A model generated the notes under the pieces. That model searched no databases. It saw only the letters and a program-made list of their open reading frames with translations, and was not told the DNA's origin. This document shows, piece by piece, positions 1 through 10,200 of a stretch of DNA of 61,754 nt. The DNA comes from Balneolaceae bacterium (GTDB lineage: Bacteria; Bacteroidota; Rhodothermia; Balneolales; Balneolaceae), in NCBI GenBank assembly GCA_017640605.1, contig JAEPQH010000021.1, positions 1 to 61,754 of the forward strand. Direction: 5' to 3'. A program made the translations under genes and the position numbers. The number at the start of each line of letters is the position of its first letter. Position 1 is the first letter of the stretch.

Positions 1-139
1 GATGGTAATGCCTGGCGATAACGTGAAGTTGAGCGTAGAGCTCATCCAGCCGGTAGCGATGGAAGAAGGGCTACGATTTGCGATCCGCGAGGGTGGACGT
101 ACCGTAGGTGCCGGTGTGGTAACTAAAATTTTAGATTAA
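1..139 (+). CDS. tuf: Elongation factor Tu, C-terminal fragment
   Basis: Only the last 45 codons are in the window (frame begins at base 2, stop TAA at 137-139). The translated tail contains [17 protein letters not shown] and ends [14 protein letters not shown], which is the highly conserved end of the third beta-barrel domain of EF-Tu. EF-Tu carries aminoacyl-tRNA to the ribosome as a GTP complex. Its position directly before tRNA-Trp, secE and nusG is the classic bacterial tuf-trnW-secE-nusG-rplKAJL-rpoBC order, which supports the call. The GTPase domain lies outside the window, so nothing can be said about it. Confidence 0.97.
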   Translation, partial: MVMPGDNVKLSVELIQPVAMEEGLRFAIREGGRTVGAGVVTKILD

Positions 140-167
140 GGCTAACACCAACATATTTGCACATTGT

Positions 168-194
168 AGAGTAGGTAGCTAAGCTGCCTACTCT
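168..194 (+). other. Hairpin between tuf and tRNA-Trp
   Basis: A near-perfect 12-bp stem (AGAGTAGGTAGC at 168-179 with GCTGCCTACTCT at 183-194, one G.U pair) with a 3-base loop lies 28 bases after the tuf stop and 11 bases before the tRNA. It is followed by TGTGTG rather than a U-run, so it looks more like an RNA-processing or stability hairpin at the tuf mRNA end than a strong intrinsic terminator. Structure seen in the sequence; function inferred. Confidence 0.5.
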
Positions 195-205
195 TGTGTG
201 TATAA

Positions 206-278
206 ACGGGCATAGCTCAGTTGGTAGAGCACTGGTCTCCAAAACCAGGTGTCGGGAGTTCGAGTCTCTCTGCCCGTG
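206..278 (+). tRNA. trnW: tRNA-Trp (anticodon CCA)
   Basis: A full cloverleaf can be folded. The 7-bp acceptor stem is ACGGGCA/TGCCCGT, the D arm is GCTC...GAGC, and the anticodon stem CTGGT/ACCAG holds loop CTCCAAA, giving anticodon CCA. The T arm is GGGAG TTCGAGT CTCTC and the discriminator is G, as expected for tRNA-Trp. The 3' CCA is not encoded. It sits 17 bases before secE, its usual neighbour. Confidence 0.97.
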
Positions 279-295
279 CAAACAAACAAATTGAT

Positions 296-478
296 ATGGA
301 AAAGCTTACAAATTTCTTCGAGAGTGTGATTGCTGAATTCAAAAAAGTGAGTTGGCCAACACAACAAGAATTAATTGATAACACTATAATTGTTGTTGTC
401 TTCTCGATCATACTGTCTGCATTTATTTTCGGCATCGATCAAGTGTACAGCACAGTACTTGAAGCTATTTACAGATAA
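296..478 (+). CDS. secE: Preprotein translocase subunit SecE
   Basis: A 60-residue protein of the short single-span SecE type. SecE clamps SecY in the inner-membrane SecYEG channel. The amphipathic N-terminal part carries the family signature around AEFKKVSWPTQQEL (residues 13-26), followed by one hydrophobic membrane segment at about 30-47. The start ATG at 296 was chosen because any longer reading in the same frame would begin inside the tRNA-Trp gene. There is no clear Shine-Dalgarno. Its stop overlaps the nusG start by one base (TAATG), so the two are probably translationally coupled. Confidence 0.97.
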   Translation: MEKLTNFFESVIAEFKKVSWPTQQELIDNTIIVVVFSIILSAFIFGIDQVYSTVLEAIYR

Positions 479-1035
479 TGAGTAAAGAATTAGAACATGG
501 CTGGTATGTAGTTCGCTGCTTTTCCAGTCACGAAAAAAAAGTTAAAGAGTTCCTCGAGCGAGAGATTGAAGATCAAGACCTCGGTGATAAGATTTTAGAT
601 GTTTTGGTACCAACCGAAACAGTCGTTGAAATCAGAGGGGGTAAGAAGCGAACTCGTGAAAAGAACTTTTTTCCAGGTTATATCCTGCTTAACACTCATT
701 ATGATGAAGAGGTAAATAATCTAATTCAAAGTGCACCCTCTTGTCTTGGTTTTTTGAAAGTAGGCAAGGAACAAACGGTGCCAACGCCGCTGAAGAAGCA
801 CGAAGTTCAACGCATCATTGGGCGAGTGCAAGAAGCTGGCGATGAAATCCGGAACGTGGATATTCCTTACAATGAAGGAGATCTAGTAAAAGTGATCTCT
901 GGACCGTTCAAAGATTTTGACGGAACTGTACAGGAAGTAAACGCCGATAAATTGAAGCTCCGTGTATTGGTGAGCATATTCGGCCGACGTACTCCGGTAG
1001 AGGTGGATGTGAATCAAGTTGAATCCACTGCATAA
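478..1035 (+). CDS. nusG: Transcription termination/antitermination protein NusG
   Basis: A 185-residue protein, normal for NusG. It has an N-terminal NGN domain (about residues 5-120, beginning HGWYVVRCFSSHEKKV, with NFFPGYILL in the RNA-polymerase-binding face) and a C-terminal KOW domain (about 130-183, containing GDLVKVISGPFKDFDGTV). NusG binds RNA polymerase, suppresses pausing and links it to the ribosome (S10) or Rho. The gene overlaps secE by one base, and 76 bases separate it from rplK. Position and sequence make this unambiguous. Confidence 0.98.
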   Translation: MSKELEHGWYVVRCFSSHEKKVKEFLEREIEDQDLGDKILDVLVPTETVVEIRGGKKRTREKNFFPGYILLNTHYDEEVNNLIQSAPSCLGFLKVGKEQTVPTPLKKHEVQRIIGRVQEAGDEIRNVDIPYNEGDLVKVISGPFKDFDGTVQEVNADKLKLRVLVSIFGRRTPVEVDVNQVESTA

Positions 1036-1111
1036 AAGAACCTAGTTGATGCAAACTAGCTATTACGCGATAAATAGAAGTTATAAAATTAGAATAGGAT
1101 CCTGAGAATCC

Positions 1112-1543
1112 ATGGCTAAAAAAGTTGAAAGAATCCTGAAGCTCCAAATCGTTGGTGGTCAGGCCAATCCCGCACCTCCTGTAGGTCCGGCGTTAGGTCA
1201 GGCTGGTATCAACATTATGGAGTTTTGTAAAGCCTTTAATGCTAAGACTCAGGAAAAGACCGGAACTGTAATTCCAGTAGAAATTACTGTGTTCGCGGAT
1301 AAGTCTTTTACATTTAAGACAAAAACCCCGCCTGCACCAGTATTACTGAAACAAGCAGCGAAGATTAAATCCGGTTCAGGAGAACCAAACCGCGCTAAAG
1401 TGGGGACGGTTACCTGGAGCCAGTGCAAAGCAATTGCAGAGGAAAAAATGGAGGACTTAAACGCGTTCGACGTTGAAGCTGCTGCAGAAATGATTGCTGG
1501 TACGGCTCGTAGTATGGGTCTTAGAGTAAATCGCGACAAGTAA
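1112..1543 (+). CDS. rplK: 50S ribosomal protein L11
   Basis: A 143-residue protein starting [20 protein letters not shown], typical of L11, with the proline-rich [20 protein letters not shown] loop at about residues 19-38 that contacts the GTPase-associated centre of 23S rRNA. The C-terminal rRNA-binding domain ends [11 protein letters not shown]11 helps stimulate EF-G and release-factor action. It is the first gene of the rplKA pair, 13 bases upstream of rplA. The ribosome-binding sequence before it is weak (GGATCCTGAG about 10 bases upstream). Confidence 0.98.
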   Translation: MAKKVERILKLQIVGGQANPAPPVGPALGQAGINIMEFCKAFNAKTQEKTGTVIPVEITVFADKSFTFKTKTPPAPVLLKQAAKIKSGSGEPNRAKVGTVTWSQCKAIAEEKMEDLNAFDVEAAAEMIAGTARSMGLRVNRDK

Positions 1544-1556
1544 AGGAATTATACCT

Positions 1557-2258
1557 ATGGCGAAACAAGGAAAGAAATATCAAGCAGCCAAGGCTCTTGT
1601 AAATCCAGAGTTGGAATATACGCTGGAGGAAGCTTGTGATCTTGTTAAGAAAACATCCACTACTACATTTGATGCCTCAGTAGATATCGACATCCGTTTA
1701 GGAGTTGATCCACGTCATGCTGATCAAATGGTGCGTGGTACAGTGAGCTTGCCTCATGGTACCGGTAAAGAAGTGCGGGTGTTAGCTTTGGTTAACGAAG
1801 CTAAACAAGATGAAGCGAAAGAAGCAGGTGCCGATCATGTCGGGCTTGATGAGTACATTGCAAAAATTGAAGATGGGTGGGCTGATATTGACGTGATTAT
1901 CGCTACACCAGATGTAATGGGTAAACTCGGTAAGTTAGGTCGCTTTTTGGGACCCCGAGGTTTAATGCCAAACCCAAAGAGTGGTACAGTAACAATGGAT
2001 GTTGCCGCCGCAGTAAAGCAGGTTAAAGCTGGTCAAATCGACTTCAGAGTTGACAAAACCGGTATCTTGCACACTGCAATTGGTAAGGCAAGCTTTTCCG
2101 CGTCAGATTTGAAAGATAACGCAGAAGCGTTTCTTCAAACAGTTATGCGTTTAAAGCCTGCATCCGCAAAAGGTATATACGTGAAAAGTGTATACATGAG
2201 TACTACCATGGGGCCAAGCATACCTATAAGCAGAACCGCAGTTACATCCCTTAACTAG
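1557..2258 (+). CDS. rplA: 50S ribosomal protein L1
   Basis: A 233-residue L1 protein. Conserved features include [21 protein letters not shown] (about residues 46-66) and the hallmark [18 protein letters not shown] at about 129-146. L1 forms the mobile L1 stalk at the E site and, in many bacteria, represses its own rplKA mRNA; whether it does so here cannot be seen. An AAGGAA ribosome-binding sequence lies just upstream of the ATG. It lies 13 bases before rplJ. Confidence 0.98.
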   Translation: MAKQGKKYQAAKALVNPELEYTLEEACDLVKKTSTTTFDASVDIDIRLGVDPRHADQMVRGTVSLPHGTGKEVRVLALVNEAKQDEAKEAGADHVGLDEYIAKIEDGWADIDVIIATPDVMGKLGKLGRFLGPRGLMPNPKSGTVTMDVAAAVKQVKAGQIDFRVDKTGILHTAIGKASFSASDLKDNAEAFLQTVMRLKPASAKGIYVKSVYMSTTMGPSIPISRTAVTSLN

Positions 2259-2271
2259 GAGGAATTAAATT

Positions 2272-2796
2272 ATGCCTACTGCAGAAAAGCGAGCAGTATT
2301 AGACGAAATCACAGAACACCTACGCAGTGCCAACGCTTTATACGTTGCAAAATACACGGGAATGTCTGTGGCGGAAGCTAACAAACTGCGTGGAGCATTC
2401 CGTAAGGGAGATGTCTTCTTCAAAGTTTATAAAAATAAACTGATGAAGCTTGCTATGGAAGAAGTTGGAGGATACGATGATATCATTCCAACGCTTAACG
2501 AGCAAAATGGCTTCGCATTTGTAGAAGAAGAATTATCTGCACCAGCTAAAGTATTGAAGGACTTCATCAAGGAAAATAATAATAAACCACAGTTTAAGGC
2601 TGCCATTGTTGATGGCGAATTTTACGGTGGCGATAAACTTGATGCACTTGCAGCTATGAAGTCTAAGAACGAGATCATTGGAGACGTTCTTGGCTTATTA
2701 ATGGCACCAATTACAAACGTAGTAGGTGGCTTGCAAGCACAAGGTTCTAACATTGTTGGTGCTGTAAAAACCATCGCTGAAAAAGGCGAAAACTAA
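2272..2796 (+). CDS. rplJ: 50S ribosomal protein L10
   Basis: A 174-residue L10 protein, the base of the L7/L12 stalk. The N-terminal rRNA-binding part contains ALYVAKYTGMSVAEANKLR, and the C-terminal helix that carries L7/L12 dimers is alanine/glycine-rich and ends KTIAEKGEN. A strong AGGAGG ribosome-binding site precedes the ATG by 9 bases. Unlike E. coli there is only a 13-base gap before the gene, so no long L10-binding leader exists at this position; any autoregulation would have to act elsewhere. Confidence 0.97.
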   Translation: MPTAEKRAVLDEITEHLRSANALYVAKYTGMSVAEANKLRGAFRKGDVFFKVYKNKLMKLAMEEVGGYDDIIPTLNEQNGFAFVEEELSAPAKVLKDFIKENNNKPQFKAAIVDGEFYGGDKLDALAAMKSKNEIIGDVLGLLMAPITNVVGGLQAQGSNIVGAVKTIAEKGEN

Positions 2797-2844
2797 CCCT
2801 TATTTAATTACGAATTTTACTTACAAAACAACTGGAGAAATAAA

Positions 2845-3222
2845 ATGGCTGACGTTAAAGAACTAGCAGAACAGCTTGTAAACTTAACAATTAAAGAAGC
2901 TAACGAACTTGCTAAAGTTCTAGAAGAAGAATACGATATCAAACCTGCTGCAGCGGCTGTTGCAGTTGCAGGTCCTGCCGGTGGTGGTGATGCCGGTGCT
3001 GCTGAAGAGCAAACTGAGTTTGATGTAGTTCTTACTTCTGCTGGCGCAAAGAAAATTGCTGTTATTAAAGAAGTACGCGGTATTACCGGTCTTGGCTTGA
3101 AAGAAGCTAAAGAATTGGTAGACGGTGCTCCTAACACAGTAAAAGAAGGCGCGTCGAAAGAAGAAGCTGAAGAGATTAAAAATAAGCTAGAAGAAGCAGG
3201 AGCTTCTGTAGAGCTGAAGTAA
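2845..3222 (+). CDS. rplL: 50S ribosomal protein L7/L12
   Basis: A 125-residue L7/L12. It has the N-terminal dimerisation domain (about 1-33), an Ala/Gly-rich hinge (about 34-55, [18 protein letters not shown]) and the C-terminal factor-binding domain with [20 protein letters not shown] at about 70-89. Multiple copies recruit translational GTPases to the ribosome. A TGGAG ribosome-binding site lies before the ATG. It is followed by a 124-base spacer with two hairpins before rpoB, a common site of differential expression between stalk proteins and RNA polymerase. Confidence 0.98.
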   Translation: MADVKELAEQLVNLTIKEANELAKVLEEEYDIKPAAAAVAVAGPAGGGDAGAAEEQTEFDVVLTSAGAKKIAVIKEVRGITGLGLKEAKELVDGAPNTVKEGASKEEAEEIKNKLEEAGASVELK

Positions 3223-3245
3223 TCATTTCGCAAATTATCGCTGGC

Positions 3246-3273
3246 AGCCAATATCGTGAAAACGGTATTGGCT
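3246..3273 (+). promoter_or_regulatory. Hairpin 1 in rplL-rpoB spacer (attenuator or processing site)
   Basis: Twelve base pairs (3246-3257 with 3262-3273, one G.U) close a GAAA tetraloop, a very stable fold. It is not followed by a U-run. In E. coli the same spacer holds a partial terminator and an RNase III site; by analogy this hairpin may set the ratio of L7/L12 to RpoB transcripts. The structure is seen; the role is inference. Confidence 0.6.
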
Positions 3274-3291
3274 ATTGGCGTCTATGTACCC

Positions 3292-3310
3292 ATGCCCATA
3301 ATACGGGCAT
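3292..3310 (+). promoter_or_regulatory. Hairpin 2 in rplL-rpoB spacer
   Basis: Six perfect pairs, ATGCCC (3292-3297) with GGGCAT (3305-3310), enclose a 7-base loop, 24 bases upstream of the rpoB ribosome-binding site. It sits just downstream of the longer hairpin and may act with it, or protect the rpoB mRNA 5' end after processing. Function inferred only. Confidence 0.4.
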
Positions 3311-3333
3311 TCACCATTACCCTTCAATTTAAA

Positions 3334-3338
3334 AGGAG
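3334..3338 (+). promoter_or_regulatory. Ribosome-binding site deciding the TTG start of rpoB
   Basis: AGGAG lies 8 bases before TTG at 3347. The next in-frame ATG (3359) would be 20 bases away, too far for this site, so the TTG is preferred. Confidence 0.75.
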
Positions 3339-3346
3339 AGGTCCTT

Positions 3347-6300
3347 TTGAGCAAGAAGATGCAAACCATCCCAAATACTTCCCGCCAATCATTTGGCAGA
3401 ACTCAACACGTACTGGAATATCCTGATTTTCTGGATATACAGCTAGAGTCGTTCGAAAAATTTGTACAACTTGATATTGCCCCAAACGAGCGATTGAATC
3501 AAGGGTTGCAGCGAATTTTCCTTGAGAATTTCCCAATTCAGGATACCCGCGAAACCCACATTCTTGAGTTTCTATATTACAATGTTGATGTACCTCGATA
3601 CACAATCAAAGAATGCCAGGATCGAGGTTTAACGTATTCTGTACCCCTTAAAGCTAAGCTGCGGCTTTCATCTGTAGATGACAGTGATGAAGCCAGCGAA
3701 ACCATCGAACAGGAAGTGTTTCTGGGTGATCTGCCTTGGATGACCAATCGCGGAACCTTTATCATTAATGGCGCTGAGCGTGTTATTGTGAGCCAATTAC
3801 ACCGTTCACCCGGTGTGTTCTTTGGCCAATCAGTGCATCCGAATGGTACTCAGTTGTATTCAGCTCGAGTTATTCCATTTAAAGGTAGCTGGATTGAATT
3901 CACTACTGATATCCGTGACGTACTTTGGGCTTACATCGATCGTAAGAAAAAGATCCCAGCAACTACGCTACTTCGTGCTCTTGGTTATTCTACCGATTTA
4001 GATCTATTAAGCTTATTTGAGCTTTCGGAAGAAATTAAGTTCGGTTCCAAGCCAACCTATCAGAAAAACTTAGTGGGCAAACGCCTCGCTGAGAATATTG
4101 TGATGGAAGAAATGGAAGAGGTTGTTGATGAAGAAACCGGTGAAGTAAGCGAAGCACTAAATCGAAAAATCATTTTCGAACGTGATCATGAATTAACGGA
4201 AGATGATTACGGCATGCTGAAAGAAGCAGAACTGAAAACAGTGCTTGTTCAGAAAATTTCTGAAGAAGAGTCTTCTCGTTCTGTAATCATGAACACACTT
4301 CGTAAGGATCCAACCTGGGATGAAACTTCTGCACTTGGCGAAGTTTACCAGCAAATTCGCTCTGGTGAAATGCCAGATCCGGAAACTTCTCGTGCTATTC
4401 TTGAGCGCTTATTCTTTAGCGACAAGAAGTACGACCTTGGAGAAGTTGGTAGATACCGATTGAACAAACGTCTGCATTTAGATGCAACAGATGTTCAGTA
4501 TCTGACCAAAGAAGATATTGTTGCGATTATCCGTGAGGTGATCCGACTAAAGAATATGAAATCTCAAGTGGATGATATTGATCACTTGAGTAACCGACGT
4601 GTACGTACCGTTGGTGAACAGCTAGGCCAGCAGTTTGCAATTGGTTTAGCACGTATGGCACGTACTATTAAAGAAAGAATGAACTCGCGCGATGCTGAGC
4701 AATTAACGCCTCAGGATCTTGTAAATGCGAGAACCATTTCGAGTGTGATTAACACTTTCTTTGGTACCAATCAGCTTTCACAGTTTATGGATCAAACGAA
4801 TCCATTAGCTGAATTGACACACAAACGACGTATGTCGGCACTTGGACCGGGTGGTCTTACCCGTGAGCGTGCCGGTTTCGAGGTTCGTGACGTTCACTAC
4901 ACACATTATGGTCGACTTTGCCCAATTGAAACACCGGAAGGGCCAAACATTGGTTTGATTTCTTCTCTATGTGTGCACGCCAAAGTAAATGATTTTGGTT
5001 TCATCGAAACTCCTTACCGTAAAGTAAAAGATGGTCAGGTTTCTGATGAAGTTGATTATTTAGCTGCTGAGCAGGAAGACGAGACAGTAATCGCCCAGGC
5101 AAATGCTGAGCTTGGTGAGAACAACATGTTCAAAAACGAGACTGTATTCTCCAGAGCTCGCGAAGGTAACTACAACCAAGCACGTGTCGATGAAATCGAA
5201 TACATGGACGTTGCTACTAACCAAATTACTTCGTTAGCAGCAGCATTGATTCCATTCATCGAGCATGATGATGCTAACCGTGCGTTGATGGGCTCGAACA
5301 TGCAGCGTCAAGCCGTGCCACTATTAAGACCGGAAGCACCGGTTGTAGGTACCGGACTTGAGCATCGTGCTGCTCGTGATTCCCGTGCAATTATTACTGC
5401 AGAAGCCGATGGTGAAGTGGTATATGTAAGTGCAACAGAAGTTCGAGTGAAGTATGAGCGAACCGAATTGCAACAGAATTGCTACTTTGATGGTGGTATC
5501 AAATCATACAAATTAGAGAAATTCACACGTACGAATCAGGATACAGCTATTAACCAGCGCCCAATTGTAAAAGTAGGCGACAAGGTTAAAAAGAATGAGG
5601 CAATTGTTGATGGATGTTCTACCGATGGTGGTGAACTTGCATTAGGTCGAAACCTACTTGTTGCTTTCATGCCATGGCGCGGTTACAACTTTGAGGATGC
5701 GATCGTTATTTCTGAGCGCATCGTACAAGAAGATATTTATACTTCTATCCACATTACTGAGTTCGAACAACAAGTTCGTGACACAAAACGTGGTGAGGAA
5801 GAGCTAACTCGTGAAATCCCTAACGTAAGTGAGGAAGCTACACGCAACCTTAACGAGCGTGGTATGATTCGCGTGGGGGCTAAAATTAATCCGGGCGATA
5901 TATTAGTTGGTAAAATCACTCCAAAAGGTGAAACAGATCCAACTCCGGAAGAGAAATTATTACGTGCAATTTTTGGTGATAAAGCAGGTGATGTAAAAGA
6001 TGCATCTCTAAAAACACCTCCGGGTGTATCAGGTACGGTTATTGGTACTAAGCTTTTCAGCCGAAAGAGAGACGAACTTGTATCACGTAAAGAAGAGAAA
6101 AAACGTGTAGAACAAGAGCAGGAGCGTCATTCCCAAAAAATTGCTGAATTAAATCAGCAGTGGGCAGATAAAATGTACTCGCTACTTCGTGATAAAACTT
6201 CACCGGGTGTGTACGATTACAGCCGTGTAGAGCTTATCCCGAAAGGTGAGAAATATAAGAAGTCTGTATTTGAAGAGATCGATCCTGTGAACATCAACGA

Positions 6301-7171
6301 AAATATCGATTGGGCAACCGATCAGGAGTTGGTGAAGCATGTAAAACTATTGTTCCACAATTACAGAGAGTTACGTCGCGAAATCGACAGCGAAGCAAAA
6401 CGTAGAACATTTGCTATTCAAGTAGGAGATGAGCTGCCTCCGGGAATCATCCAAAAAGCCAAAGTATTTGTGGCTAAAAAGCGTAAGCTTCAGGTAGGTG
6501 ATAAGATGGCAGGTCGTCACGGTAACAAAGGTGTGGTTGCTAAAATCGTACCTGTTGAAGACATGCCGTTTATGGAAGATGGAACTCCGGTTGACATCTG
6601 CTTAAACCCACTTGGTGTACCTTCTCGTATGAACCTTGGTCAGATTTATGAAACCATTTTAGGATGGGCAGCCAAGAAATTAGGTACAACCTTCGCCTCA
6701 CCGATATTTGATGGTGCAAGCATGAACGATGTAAAAGAGCAACTACGCGCTGCAGGTTTACCTGAAGATGGCCGAGTTGAACTTTATGATGGTAGAAGTG
6801 GTGAGAAATTCTCACAAAAAACTACCGTAGGCTACATCTACATGATTAAACTGAACCACTTAGTTCAGGATAAGATGCACTCACGCTCTATCGGGCCATA
6901 CTCATTAATTACGCAACAGCCATTGGGTGGTAAAGCTCAGTTTGGTGGTCAGCGACTTGGTGAGATGGAGGTATGGGCACTGTATGCTTATGGTGCTTCC
7001 AGCATCTTGAAAGAAATGCTCACTGTAAAGAGTGACGACGTAAAAGGACGATCCAAAGTTTATGAAGCCATTGTAAAAGGTGAAAACCTTCCTGATGGAG
7101 ACGTGCCGGAATCATTTAAGGTATTGTTACGAGAGCTTATGGGTCTCGGCCTTGAAATTCATTTGAATTAA
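3347..7171 (+). CDS. rpoB: DNA-directed RNA polymerase subunit beta
   Basis: A 1274-residue beta subunit, normal for the FCB group. The rifampicin-binding region is clear (SQFMDQTNPLAELTHKRR, then SALGPGGLTRERAGF), with D, H and S retained at the positions equivalent to E. coli 516, 526 and 531, so a rifampicin-sensitive enzyme is expected. Further downstream GRHGNKGVV and the C-terminal GGQRLGEMEVWALYAYGA motif are intact. Together with beta' it forms the catalytic core. The start is TTG with a good AGGAG 8 bases upstream (MSKKMQTIPN); the ATG at 3359 is the alternative. Followed 33 bases later by rpoC. Confidence 0.98.
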   Translation: MSKKMQTIPNTSRQSFGRTQHVLEYPDFLDIQLESFEKFVQLDIAPNERLNQGLQRIFLENFPIQDTRETHILEFLYYNVDVPRYTIKECQDRGLTYSVPLKAKLRLSSVDDSDEASETIEQEVFLGDLPWMTNRGTFIINGAERVIVSQLHRSPGVFFGQSVHPNGTQLYSARVIPFKGSWIEFTTDIRDVLWAYIDRKKKIPATTLLRALGYSTDLDLLSLFELSEEIKFGSKPTYQKNLVGKRLAENIVMEEMEEVVDEETGEVSEALNRKIIFERDHELTEDDYGMLKEAELKTVLVQKISEEESSRSVIMNTLRKDPTWDETSALGEVYQQIRSGEMPDPETSRAILERLFFSDKKYDLGEVGRYRLNKRLHLDATDVQYLTKEDIVAIIREVIRLKNMKSQVDDIDHLSNRRVRTVGEQLGQQFAIGLARMARTIKERMNSRDAEQLTPQDLVNARTISSVINTFFGTNQLSQFMDQTNPLAELTHKRRMSALGPGGLTRERAGFEVRDVHYTHYGRLCPIETPEGPNIGLISSLCVHAKVNDFGFIETPYRKVKDGQVSDEVDYLAAEQEDETVIAQANAELGENNMFKNETVFSRAREGNYNQARVDEIEYMDVATNQITSLAAALIPFIEHDDANRALMGSNMQRQAVPLLRPEAPVVGTGLEHRAARDSRAIITAEADGEVVYVSATEVRVKYERTELQQNCYFDGGIKSYKLEKFTRTNQDTAINQRPIVKVGDKVKKNEAIVDGCSTDGGELALGRNLLVAFMPWRGYNFEDAIVISERIVQEDIYTSIHITEFEQQVRDTKRGEEELTREIPNVSEEATRNLNERGMIRVGAKINPGDILVGKITPKGETDPTPEEKLLRAIFGDKAGDVKDASLKTPPGVSGTVIGTKLFSRKRDELVSRKEEKKRVEQEQERHSQKIAELNQQWADKMYSLLRDKTSPGVYDYSRVELIPKGEKYKKSVFEEIDPVNINENIDWATDQELVKHVKLLFHNYRELRREIDSEAKRRTFAIQVGDELPPGIIQKAKVFVAKKRKLQVGDKMAGRHGNKGVVAKIVPVEDMPFMEDGTPVDICLNPLGVPSRMNLGQIYETILGWAAKKLGTTFASPIFDGASMNDVKEQLRAAGLPEDGRVELYDGRSGEKFSQKTTVGYIYMIKLNHLVQDKMHSRSIGPYSLITQQPLGGKAQFGGQRLGEMEVWALYAYGASSILKEMLTVKSDDVKGRSKVYEAIVKGENLPDGDVPESFKVLLRELMGLGLEIHLN

Positions 7172-7191
7172 TCACTGTTAATATAAGTTTC

Positions 7192-7196
7192 GGAGG
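7192..7196 (+). promoter_or_regulatory. Ribosome-binding site for the TTG start of rpoC
   Basis: GGAGG lies 8 bases before TTG at 7205. There is no in-frame ATG near enough to be a competing start while preserving the conserved N terminus. Confidence 0.8.
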
Positions 7197-7204
7197 AAAA
7201 CCCC

Positions 7205-10200
7205 TTGCCAATTACAAAAACATTAGCAGTAACCAACGACTTTAGCAGCATCGGCATTTCGCTGGCGTCTGCAGAGACAATTTTATCACGTTCTCACGGT
7301 GAAGTTCTCACCCCGGAGACCATCAACTATCGTACTTTTAAGCCGGAAATGGACGGTCTTTTCTGTGAAAAGATCTTTGGCCCGGTAAAAGATTATGAGT
7401 GCCACTGCGGAAAGTACAAGCGAATCCGCTATAAAGGTATTATCTGTGATCGTTGTGGTGTAGAAGTTACCCGTAAAGCTGTTCGTAGAGAGCGTATGGG
7501 TCACATTACCCTTACTGTTCCAACCGTACACATTTGGTACTTCAAATCATTACCAAACAAAATTGCCTACTTATTAGGCCTTTCTTCTAAGAATCTTGAT
7601 CGTATCGTTTATTACGAAACATTTGTGATCATCAATCCGGGCTTGGCTCGTGATCTTGGTTACGCAAAAGGCGACATGATCTCTGAAGAAGAGAAGTACG
7701 ACATCATGGATCAGCTGCCGGAAGATAATTACGAGCTGGATGATGACGATGAGGACAAATTCATTGTAAAAGAGGGTGCAGATGCCCTCGAAGCAATGCT
7801 TGCAGATCTTGATCTGGATGAATTAGCTTACACATTACGCTACGAAGTGAAGAACGAAACTTCGCAAATGCGTAAGAAGAAAAAATTAAAGCGACTTCAG
7901 GTTATTGAGTCTTTCCGTGCGGCTGCTCAGCACACCGAAAACAGACCTGAGTGGATGGTTCAGCGTGTAATTCCTGTAATTCCACCGGAACTTCGTCCGC
8001 TTGTACCTCTTGAAGGTGGTCGTTTTGCAACTTCCGATTTGAATGATCTTTACCGACGAGTAATTATCAGAAACAATCGTCTGAAAAGACTTATTGATAT
8101 CAAAGCTCCTGATGTAATTCTCAGAAATGAGAAACGCATGTTGCAGGAAGCGGTAGATTCATTATATGATAACTCGCGTAAATCAAACGCTGTTCGGAAT
8201 AATAACCGTCCGCTGAAATCTTTGAGTGATATGCTTAAAGGTAAGAGTGGTCGTTTCCGTCAAAACCTTCTTGGTAAGCGTGTTGATTACTCCGGTCGTT
8301 CAGTAATTGTGGTAGGCCCGGAATTGAAGATGCACGAGTGTGGTCTTCCTAAAGAAATGGCCGTTGAGCTTTACAAACCATTTATCATCCGCCGATTAAT
8401 TGAGCGTGGATATGTTAAAACGGTAAAATCAGCGAAAAAAGTAGTTGATCGCCGCGATGCAGTAGTTTGGGAAGTATTGGAAAATGTAATTACAGGACAC
8501 CCTGTGATGCTGAACCGTGCTCCAACACTTCACCGTTTAGGTATTCAGGCGTTCCAGCCGGTACTTATCGAAGAAAAAGCCATTCGATTACATCCGCTAG
8601 CGTGTACGGCTTTCAATGCCGATTTCGATGGTGATCAGATGGCAGTTCACTTACCATTAAGCCATGATGCGGTACTTGAAGCATCGGTATTAATGTTAGG
8701 TTCGCACAACATTATGAGTCCTGCAAACGGTGGACCTATTGCGGTTCCGTCACAGGATATGATTCTAGGTCTTTACTATCTAACAAAGCCACGTGGTGGA
8801 CAAAAAGGTGAAGGCAAAACATTTTCTAGCCCGGAAGAAGTGATTGTAGCTTTCGATCAGCAGATGATCGATATCCATGCTAAGATTAACGTTCGTGTAC
8901 AATCCAAAAATGCGGACGGTGAAATCGTTTCTGAAGTTGTAAAAACCTCAACAGGTCGAGTACTCTTCAACGAGATCGTTCCTGAAGAAATGGGCTTCAT
9001 CAACAAGACTCTTGGTAAAAAAGAGCTTCGTATTCTTATTGGTGAGATTCATGGCACAACCGGAACAGCAAAAACAGCTGCATTCCTTGATGACATGAAG
9101 AAACTAGGTTACGAGAATGCAACCCTCGGTGGTTTGTCATTCAGCTTAGATGATATCATTATTCCCGATGCAAAAGCTGAGCTAATTAATGGCGCCAAAG
9201 ATGAAGTAATGGACATTCAGAGCCGTTACGAAATGGGTTTCATTACCGATAATGAGCGTTACAATCAGGTAATTGATAAGTGGACAAGCACCACAAACCG
9301 AGTTTCAGAAACACTATTTAAAGCACTAGCCGAAGACCGTGACGGGTTTAACCCGGTATTTATGATGGCCGATTCCGGTGCTCGTGGTTCGAAAGAGCAG
9401 ATCCGTCAGCTTGGTGGTATGCGTGGTTTGATGGCGAAACCTCAAAAGTCTGGTTTACAACAAGGTAATGAGGTTATCGAAAACCCGATTCTTTCTTCTT
9501 TCAAAGAGGGATTAACGGTACTTGAGTACTTCATCTCTACACACGGTGCGCGTAAAGGTCTTGCCGATACCGCACTTAAAACTGCCGATGCGGGTTACTT
9601 AACTCGTCGATTAGTGGATGTGTCTCAGGATGTGATCATTACCGAAAGCGATTGTGGTACACTTCGTGGTATCAAAATGGAAGCGCTAAAAGATAATGAA
9701 GACATTATCGAGCGCCTGGAAGACCGAATTATCGGCCGATTCTCGCTACATGATATTTATGATCCGATTTCAGATGAATTGATTTGTGAAGCAAATCAAA
9801 TGATTGATGAATCAGTAGCCAAGAAAATCGCTGAAACTTCTATCGAACAAGTAGAAATTCGCTCGGTACTTACCTGTGAAACCGGTCGTGGAGTATGTGC
9901 GAAATGTTACGGACGTGATCTTGCGCGTGGTACAGTGGTAGAAAAAGGAGAAGCGGTAGGAGTTATCGCAGCTCAATCTATCGGTGAGCCGGGTACGCAG
10001 CTTACTCTTCGTACCTTCCACGTTGGTGGTACAGCTTCTCGTTTAGAAGCTGATTCTCAGCACAAGGCGAAATTCGAAGGTAAAGTAGAATTCGAAAATG
10101 TTCGAGTTGTTACTTACGACGATGGTGAAGAAGAGCATAATGTGGTTCTAAGCCGTGCCGGTGAATTGAAAATTGTTGACGATGAAGGCAAAGTTCTGAT

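Noticed and set aside
221-295. Upstream extension of the secE frame
   Set aside because: It begins inside the tRNA-Trp gene; SecE homology starts at the ATG at 296.
2817-3251. 144-codon open frame antisense to rplL
   Set aside because: Low-complexity Ser/Ala product mirroring the Ala/Glu-rich L7/L12 gene; a shadow frame with no ribosome-binding site.
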